DNA of 64,000 bases. It comes from Cupriavidus sp. D384. GTDB taxonomy: Bacteria; Pseudomonadota; Gammaproteobacteria; Burkholderiales; Burkholderiaceae. The stretch is from positions 1-64,000 of the forward strand of contig NZ_BBQI01000130.1 of assembly GCF_001652915.1 (NCBI RefSeq), in the 5' to 3' direction. Made by a program: the position numbers and the translations under genes. A model generated the notes under the pieces. That model did no database searches. It saw only the letters and a list, made by a program, of their open reading frames with translations, and was not told the origin of the DNA. Below are positions 59,370 through 64,000 of this stretch, piece by piece. Numbering within the stretch: the first letter of the stretch is position 1; the number at the start of each line of letters is the position of its first letter.

Positions 59370-60188
59370 ATGGCAAAACAGGCACGGCGCGCCGAAAGCG
59401 AGGCGGAGGCCGGCACCGCTTTGGGCCGCAAGGACTATGACGAGATACTGGCCGGGCTGCATGTGGAGCTGGTACACATGCAGAACTGGATAAAAGCCAC
59501 CGGCACCAAGATCTGCATCGTCTTCGAGGGGCGGGACGGCGCAGGCAAGGGGGGCACCATCAAGGCCATCACCGAACGGGTCAGCCCGCGCGTGTTCCGC
59601 GTTGTGGCGCTGCCCGCGCCCACCGAGCGCGAGAAGAGCCAGATGTACATGCAACGGTACATCCCGCATCTGCCCGCAGCGGGCGAGGTGGTGATCTTCG
59701 ATCGCAGCTGGTACAACCGCGCTGGCGTGGAACGTGTGATGGGCTTTGCCAGCGACGAGCAGGTGGACGGCTTCCTGCGCGCCGTGCCGCTGATGGAGCG
59801 CGCCATTGTCGGCTCCAACGTTCTGCTGCTCAAGTACTGGCTCGAAGTCACGCCTGAAGAGCAGACGCGCCGGCTGCAATCGCGCATCGAGGACGGGCGC
59901 AAGACCTGGAAGCTGACGGACATGGACCTGAAGTCTTACAGCCGCTGGTACGACTACTCGCGCGCCCGAGACGCGATGTTCGAGGCATCCGATACCGATT
60001 TTGCTCCGTGGCACGTGGTGCGCTCCGACAACAAGCGGCGCGCCCGCCTGAACATCATCAGCCATCTGCTCGCTTCCGTGCCCTATGAGCACATCAAGGG
60101 CAAGAAAGTCACGCTGCCGGCGCGGCAGAAGGCGGGCAACTACAAGGCGCCCGACTATCCGTACCGCTACATCCCCGAGAAGTTCTGA
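59370..60188 (+). CDS. ppk2: Polyphosphate kinase 2 (PPK2, single-domain)
   Basis: A 272-residue PPK2-family kinase. Walker A is GRDGAGKGGTIK (about residues 55-66), followed by AITERVSPRVFRVVALPAPT, the lid region QRYIPHLPAAGEV, Walker B VIFDRSWYNRAGVE and the C-terminal SRWYDYSRARD. It transfers phosphate between polyphosphate and nucleotides; the length and motifs place it with class I enzymes acting on nucleoside diphosphates. The start at 59370 has GGGAG 6 bases upstream. It is monocistronic and divergent from the export operon. Confidence 0.93.
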   Translation: MAKQARRAESEAEAGTALGRKDYDEILAGLHVELVHMQNWIKATGTKICIVFEGRDGAGKGGTIKAITERVSPRVFRVVALPAPTEREKSQMYMQRYIPHLPAAGEVVIFDRSWYNRAGVERVMGFASDEQVDGFLRAVPLMERAIVGSNVLLLKYWLEVTPEEQTRRLQSRIEDGRKTWKLTDMDLKSYSRWYDYSRARDAMFEASDTDFAPWHVVRSDNKRRARLNIISHLLASVPYEHIKGKKVTLPARQKAGNYKAPDYPYRYIPEKF

Positions 60189-60236
60189 AAGCCCGGCAGC
60201 GGGCGACGGGGCTTGCGCCCCGCTGTCCCGCGCCGG

Positions 60237-60635
60237 TTACTCCTTGATCATCGTCTTCTTCCAGTCGCCGTCCGACTGCTGGCAGTACCAGCCTGTCCAG
60301 CGCTCGGGCTGCCGGCCCGACTGACGCAGTTCGCTACGCACCTTGCGGCAGCGCTGGCCGCTCTCGGTACGCGTCTTGAGCGGCGTGAACGTACCGTCGG
60401 TGGCCTTGCTCTTGGGATTGCTGGTGCTGGCGTCCAGGTGGAACGGCACGCTCGCGCCGTCGTCGGAGTCCGTCAGCGTCTTGCCGAAGGCGGTGCGCAG
60501 CGCTGCCACCTGGTCCTTGTCCAGCGTGCCGATGATGGTGCCGTTCAGGAAGTGATCGAAATACGCATGCGCTGGCCAGGCCAGGCCCAGCAGCGCGGCC
60601 GCGCACAGGCCGTGCCATTTCGCAGTGTGTTTCAA
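60237..60635 (-). CDS. Exported protein with surface-antigen-like C-terminus
   Basis: A 132-residue protein with a signal peptide ending PAHA-YFDH (about 24). The mature part has FTPLKTRTESGQRCRKVRSE and a C-terminal GWYCQQSDGDWK, the pattern of the RT0821/Lpp0805-type surface-protein domain, including its two Cys. The start is TTG at 60635: a perfect AAGGAGG lies 5 bases upstream and the signal peptide begins there, whereas the longer ATG reading lacks both. It runs in the same direction as the next two small exported proteins. Confidence 0.7.
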   Translation of the reverse strand: MKHTAKWHGLCAAALLGLAWPAHAYFDHFLNGTIIGTLDKDQVAALRTAFGKTLTDSDDGASVPFHLDASTSNPKSKATDGTFTPLKTRTESGQRCRKVRSELRQSGRQPERWTGWYCQQSDGDWKKTMIKE

Positions 60636-60678
60636 GGCTGCCTCCTTGGCTCCTTGCCGGACTGGTTGGAAAAGCCGG

Positions 60679-61266
60679 CTACTTTGCCGCACCCGGGGTG
60701 ACCGAAACCGCAACTGCCTCAGTATAGACAGCCTGCACGCGGTCACCCTTCTTGACGGCCTTCATCTGGTCGGGGTCTTCCACCAGCAGGTCCACCGTGC
60801 GCCCACGCGGCCCCTTCACGGTAACGATGTTCTTTTCCTTGTCGACCTTGACGACCTGCGCCACCACGGTCACTTCGCGTCCAACCCGGCCACCCGGCTT
60901 GGCACCCGGCTGCGAGCGCTCGGCGATCTCGCGTTCCTGCATGGTCGCCGCGCCGCTGCCCTTCTTCAGGCTGACGGTCAGGGCTTCGGTGTACTCGACG
61001 GCCACCTTGTCGCCCACGTGCAGCTGGTCGAAGTTGCGCGCCTCTTCGCCCACGGTCATGTCCACGACCTTGCCGGCCTGGGTCTTGAGCGTGACCTTGC
61101 GCGACGCCGTGTCGATGGCGGTAATCGTGGCGTTGACCTTGGCCGTGCCGGTGGCCGTGGTCTGCCCGTCGGATCGCGTCACATCCGTTTTCACGTCCGG
61201 CTGGGCATGGGACACCGCCGACAGGCTCAGCAGCACTGCTGCTGTCATCGCAACTCGCTTGAACAT
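60679..61266 (-). CDS. Exported protein with two similar beta-domains
   Basis: A 195-residue protein with a signal peptide ending VSHAQ (about 22). Two related halves follow: VNATITAIDTASRKVTLKTQ ... GDKVAVEYTEALTVSL and VVAQVVKVDKEKNIVTVKGP ... GDRVQAVYTEAVAVSV. Each looks like a small OB/SH3-like beta barrel, suggesting an internal duplication. I do not recognise a named family with certainty. It lies between two other small exported-protein genes and is probably co-transcribed with them. Confidence 0.65.
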   Translation of the reverse strand: MFKRVAMTAAVLLSLSAVSHAQPDVKTDVTRSDGQTTATGTAKVNATITAIDTASRKVTLKTQAGKVVDMTVGEEARNFDQLHVGDKVAVEYTEALTVSLKKGSGAATMQEREIAERSQPGAKPGGRVGREVTVVAQVVKVDKEKNIVTVKGPRGRTVDLLVEDPDQMKAVKKGDRVQAVYTEAVAVSVTPGAAK

Positions 61267-61279
61267 ATGACCTCCCTGG

Positions 61280-61762
61280 TTATTGGATCGTGTAGCCGCG
61301 TCCCTGCATGCAGGCTGAATACGCGCGGTAATAGGTGTTCATGGCACCCGACTGCTGCGATTGCGCGTTGGCCTGCGCATTGCGCTGGTTCTGGCGTGCC
61401 CGGTGGCCGCCAGCCATCGTACCCACGGCCGCGCCGGCTGCCGCTCCCTTGCCGGCATCGCCCGCGATGGCGCCAACAACCGCGCCGCCCGCCGCACCGC
61501 GCGCCGCGCCGCCAACCCGTTCGCCACCACCCACGGCCGGGCCGCTGGGCGCCGGAGGCGGCGCCGCGGCCACCTGCGCCGGATCGATGCCGGTGTTCGA
61601 CTTGGCCCACGAATAGCAATAGCCGTCATCTTCCTGCTGCTTGGCCTGGCTCTGTCCCTTGGCCGGATAGGCGATGGGTTTCGATTGTGCGAGTGCGCCG
61701 GCGCTCAGGCCAACCAGGACGGCGGCGGCAAGCAACGCGGCAGGAATGCTGGATCTGGACAT
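61280..61762 (-). CDS. Glycine-zipper exported protein
   Basis: A 160-residue protein with a signal peptide ending GALAQ (about 26). The central glycine-zipper, GGAARGAAGGAVVGAIAGDA and GKGAAAGAAVGTMAGG (about 80-118), is followed by a Gln/Asn-rich stretch and a C-terminal AYSACMQGRGYTI. Glycine-zipper proteins of this kind are outer-membrane associated and often stress-linked. It lies 3 bases after the outer-membrane factor of the RND operon. Confidence 0.75.
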   Translation of the reverse strand: MSRSSIPAALLAAAVLVGLSAGALAQSKPIAYPAKGQSQAKQQEDDGYCYSWAKSNTGIDPAQVAAAPPPAPSGPAVGGGERVGGAARGAAGGAVVGAIAGDAGKGAAAGAAVGTMAGGHRARQNQRNAQANAQSQQSGAMNTYYRAYSACMQGRGYTIQ

Positions 61763-61765
61763 GGT

Positions 61766-63232
61766 TCACTCCTTGGCGGGGCTGGCCGGCTGACTGACGC
61801 TGGCCTGGGGTGCGCTGTCGACGGGCCAGCCGCCGCCCAGCGCCTTGTAGAGCTGGACCAGCTGCCCAAACTCCGTGCCGCGCAGCGTCGATTGCTCCAG
61901 CTGCGCGGAAAACAGCGAGCGCTCCGAATCGAGCACCTCCAGATAGCTGGTGTAGCCGCCTTCGTAGCGGTCACGCGCCAGCAGTGCATAGCGCGACAGC
62001 GCGTCCACCTGGTCATTCTTTGCCACCAGCTGGCTACGGGTGTACTGCACGCCGGCCAGCGCATCGGCAACCTCGCGGAACGCCGTCTGCACCGCCTGCT
62101 GGTAGCCATACAGCGCCTGCTTCTGGCGCGCCTCGGCCTGCTTCACGTCACCGGCAATCGCACCGGCGGTGAAGATCGGCACGCTGATCAGCCCGCCATA
62201 CGACCAGGCTCTGGACGACCCCACCCATAGCCCGGACAGTGCCGTGCTGGCCGCGCCGAACATGCCGGTCAACGAGATCGTCGGGAAATACTGCGCGCGT
62301 GCAGCGCCGATCTGGGCATTGGCCGCCACCAGAGACTGCTCGGCCTGCAGCAGGTCCGGGCGCTGTTCCAGCAGCGAGGACGGCAGCCCCACCGGCACCA
62401 CGGGCAGGATCAGCTCGTCAATCGACTTGCCACGCGGCATGGCGCGCGGGTTGTCGCCGACCAGCACGGCCAGCAGGTCTTCCTGCTGCGCCACCAGTTG
62501 CCGGAACTGCTCGACCGATGCCTGGGCCGATGCGTACTCGGAGCGCGACTGCGCATACTCCACCTCGGACACCACGCCGCCCTGGAACCGTTCCCGGAAC
62601 ACCTGCAGCGCGCCCTCGCGGCTGGTCAGCGTGTCCTGCGCGATGCGCAGGCGGTTGTCCAGGTCGCGCAGCGTGATGTAACCACTCGCCACCGCCGCCA
62701 CCACGCTGATTTCGGTGCTGCGGCGCGCCTGTTCTGAAGCGGCCCAGTCGGCCCGCGCCGCTTCGGTCATGCGCCGGATCCGGCCGAACAGGTCGATCTC
62801 CCACGATGCGTAGACGTCGGCCTTGACCGAGTTGAACGGATTGTCGATGGGCAGCACGGTGCCGCTGCTGGTGCTGATGCGCTGCCGGCTGCCGCCCGCC
62901 TCCGCGCCGACCTGCGGAAACAGCCCCGCACGCGTGGTCATCACGCGCCCGTAGTATTCCTCCACGCGCGCCGTGGCAATCAGCACATCGTAGTTGTGTG
63001 CCCGCGCCGTGGCGATCAGGTCGTCGAGCACCGGATCACCGATCTGGGACCACCAGTATTGCGTGGTCACCACATCGGCCGACTGCTGCGTCTCGGGCGC
63101 GAAACGATAGGTCTCCGGCACCTGCACGTCGGGCCGCACGTAGTCCGGACCCACGGTACAGCCGCCAGCCACCAGCGTCAGCGCCGTCAGCCCCGGCACC
63201 AGGGCGCGCGCAGGCCATCCACGATGGCTCAT
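61766..63232 (-). CDS. NodT-type outer-membrane factor of RND efflux system
   Basis: A 488-residue outer-membrane efflux lipoprotein. The lipobox ends LVAGGC (Cys25), then TVGPDYVRPDVQVPETYRF, WWSQIGDPVLDDLIATA, the repeat boundary LPSSLLEQRPDLLQAEQSLV and VQLYKALGGGWPVD. It closely follows the canonical OprM/CusC-like plan. Its ATG overlaps the stop of the RND pump gene by four bases, so it is the dedicated channel of that pump. It differs from the NodT protein at 56202, which belongs to the HlyD/FUSC system. Confidence 0.93.
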   Translation of the reverse strand: MSHRGWPARALVPGLTALTLVAGGCTVGPDYVRPDVQVPETYRFAPETQQSADVVTTQYWWSQIGDPVLDDLIATARAHNYDVLIATARVEEYYGRVMTTRAGLFPQVGAEAGGSRQRISTSSGTVLPIDNPFNSVKADVYASWEIDLFGRIRRMTEAARADWAASEQARRSTEISVVAAVASGYITLRDLDNRLRIAQDTLTSREGALQVFRERFQGGVVSEVEYAQSRSEYASAQASVEQFRQLVAQQEDLLAVLVGDNPRAMPRGKSIDELILPVVPVGLPSSLLEQRPDLLQAEQSLVAANAQIGAARAQYFPTISLTGMFGAASTALSGLWVGSSRAWSYGGLISVPIFTAGAIAGDVKQAEARQKQALYGYQQAVQTAFREVADALAGVQYTRSQLVAKNDQVDALSRYALLARDRYEGGYTSYLEVLDSERSLFSAQLEQSTLRGTEFGQLVQLYKALGGGWPVDSAPQASVSQPASPAKE

Positions 63233-64000
63233 AGCGTGCCTCCGGTGGGCGCGGAGGGATTGGCGCCGGACCCGGCATCCTTCCCGCCCTGCTCCGCGAT
63301 CTTCTTCTTGCTCTCGCGTTCCAGGCCCCAGAAGAACATCGGGATAAAGAAGACGGCGATCACCGTGGCACCGAGCATGCCGCCGATCACGCCGGTACCC
63401 AGCGACTGGCGGCTGGCCGCCGACGCGCCGCTGGCAATGGCCAGCGGAATACAGCCAAGGATGAATGCCAGCGACGTCATGATGATCGGACGCAGCCGCA
63501 TCTTGGAAGCCTTGACCGCCGCGTCATACGGGCTCAGCCCCTCCTTGACGCGCATCTCCACCGCGAACTCGAAGATCAGGATGGCGTTCTTGGCGGCCAG
63601 CGCGATCAGCACCGTCAGCCCGATCTGGAAGTACACGTCGTTCTCCATGCCCCGCACCAGGATGCCGACCAGCGCACCGAACAGCGCGAACGGCACGGCC
63701 AGCAGCACCCCGATCGGCAGCGACCATTTCTCGTACTGCGCCGCCAGGATCAGGAACACCATGAGCAGGGCGAACGCAAACACCAGGGCCGCCGTCGAAC
63801 CGGCCTTCTTTTCCTCGTAGGCCTGGCCGCTCCACGCAAAGCTGTAGCCCTCGCCCAGCACCTCGGCCGCCACTTCCTCCATGGCCTGCAGCGCCTGGCC
63901 CGAGCTGTAGCCCGGTGCGGCATCGCCGGTGATCTTGGCCGCCGGGAAGTTGTTGAAACGCGTCACCAGGTCTGCGCCGGCCACCCAGCGCGTGGTGGTC
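63229..64000 (-). CDS. RND efflux pump (HAE-1/AcrB type), C-terminal part; 5' end outside window
   Basis: The last 256 codons of a large inner-membrane pump; the gene continues past 64000. It contains DLVTRFNNFPAAKITGDAAP from the second porter domain and membrane segments 8-12 with KKAGSTAALVFAFALLMVFL, GALVGILVRGMENDVYFQIG, and the conserved PYDAAVKASKMRLRPIIMTS and GTGVIGGMLGATVIAVFFIP. These identify the multidrug HAE-1 family (MexF/AcrB-like) rather than heavy-metal pumps. The C-terminal tail is short and charged. The adaptor gene must lie further right. Confidence 0.93.
   Translation of the reverse strand, partial: TTTRWVAGADLVTRFNNFPAAKITGDAAPGYSSGQALQAMEEVAAEVLGEGYSFAWSGQAYEEKKAGSTAALVFAFALLMVFLILAAQYEKWSLPIGVLLAVPFALFGALVGILVRGMENDVYFQIGLTVLIALAAKNAILIFEFAVEMRVKEGLSPYDAAVKASKMRLRPIIMTSLAFILGCIPLAIASGASAASRQSLGTGVIGGMLGATVIAVFFIPMFFWGLERESKKKIAEQGGKDAGSGANPSAPTGGTL

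Noticed and set aside
1..64000. tRNA, rRNA, riboswitch or integrase/attachment site
   Set aside because: None recognised on either strand; a tRNA-like cloverleaf or conserved riboswitch core was not seen, although short ncRNAs cannot be excluded by eye.

Overview
This window is high-GC chromosomal DNA of a betaproteobacterium in the Burkholderiaceae, most likely Cupriavidus or a close relative such as Ralstonia. The grounds are the codon usage, the Burkholderia-type porin, two Bug solute-binding proteins, the type VI secretion (T6SS) gene set, and the combination of nnrS, a bacteriophytochrome and many LysR/AraC regulators. No rRNA, tRNA, CRISPR array, IS element or prophage was found.

Layout. 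(1) 1-17238: T6SS locus in two divergent arms around an AT-rich intergenic region (11553-12013). The left arm (minus) runs tssH/clpV, tssB, tssC, hcp, a 40-codon ORF, vgrG, a DUF4123 adaptor, a polytopic membrane protein, a 60-codon ORF and two near-identical DUF3304 lipoproteins that reach the window edge. The right arm (plus) runs a TagK-like accessory gene, tssE, tssF, tssG and tssA. The membrane-complex genes tssJKLM and a PAAR gene are not in the window. (2) 17249-21140: a chemoreceptor, then nnrS under a probable NsrR operator, then a secreted NTF2-like protein. (3) 21297-26485: a light-sensing cluster with a truncated heme-oxygenase remnant, a soluble PAS histidine kinase, a response regulator and bacteriophytochrome BphP. 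(4) 26518-29679: a LysR regulator, an MFS exporter and an unrecognised His-rich helical protein. (5) 29676-38505: a LysR regulator divergent from a tartrate/glycerate operon (tartrate dehydrogenase, DctA, glycerate 2-kinase, pyruvate kinase, enolase, Bug protein). It encodes a self-contained path to pyruvate. (6) 38565-45618: MFS transporter, serine hydrolase and porin, then an AraC regulator divergent from a BKACE (DUF849) enzyme, DUF1289 and a second Bug protein. The promoters at 38565 and 43097 share the same tandem 21-bp operator. (7) 45655-48176: an ArsR/SRPBCC pair with a leaderless-looking promoter, and a LysG/LysE exporter pair. (8) 48280-53029: an AMP-dependent CoA ligase, a TauD-type dioxygenase and a quinone oxidoreductase, divergent from a second AraC regulator paralogous to the first. 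(9) 53154-59214: a secreted small protein and an export operon (small membrane protein, AI-2E family protein, outer-membrane factor, HlyD adaptor, FUSC/DUF2955 protein, ion channel). (10) 59370-64000: PPK2, three small exported proteins, and the end of an RND efflux operon that leaves the window.

The most noteworthy signals are the chain of overlapping start/stop codons linking a T6SS adaptor to an unrecognised low-GC membrane protein and tandemly duplicated lipoproteins; the matched 21-bp tandem operators at two promoters flanking an AraC gene; the broken heme-oxygenase gene beside a phytochrome; and an ArsR operator that straddles its own start codon.
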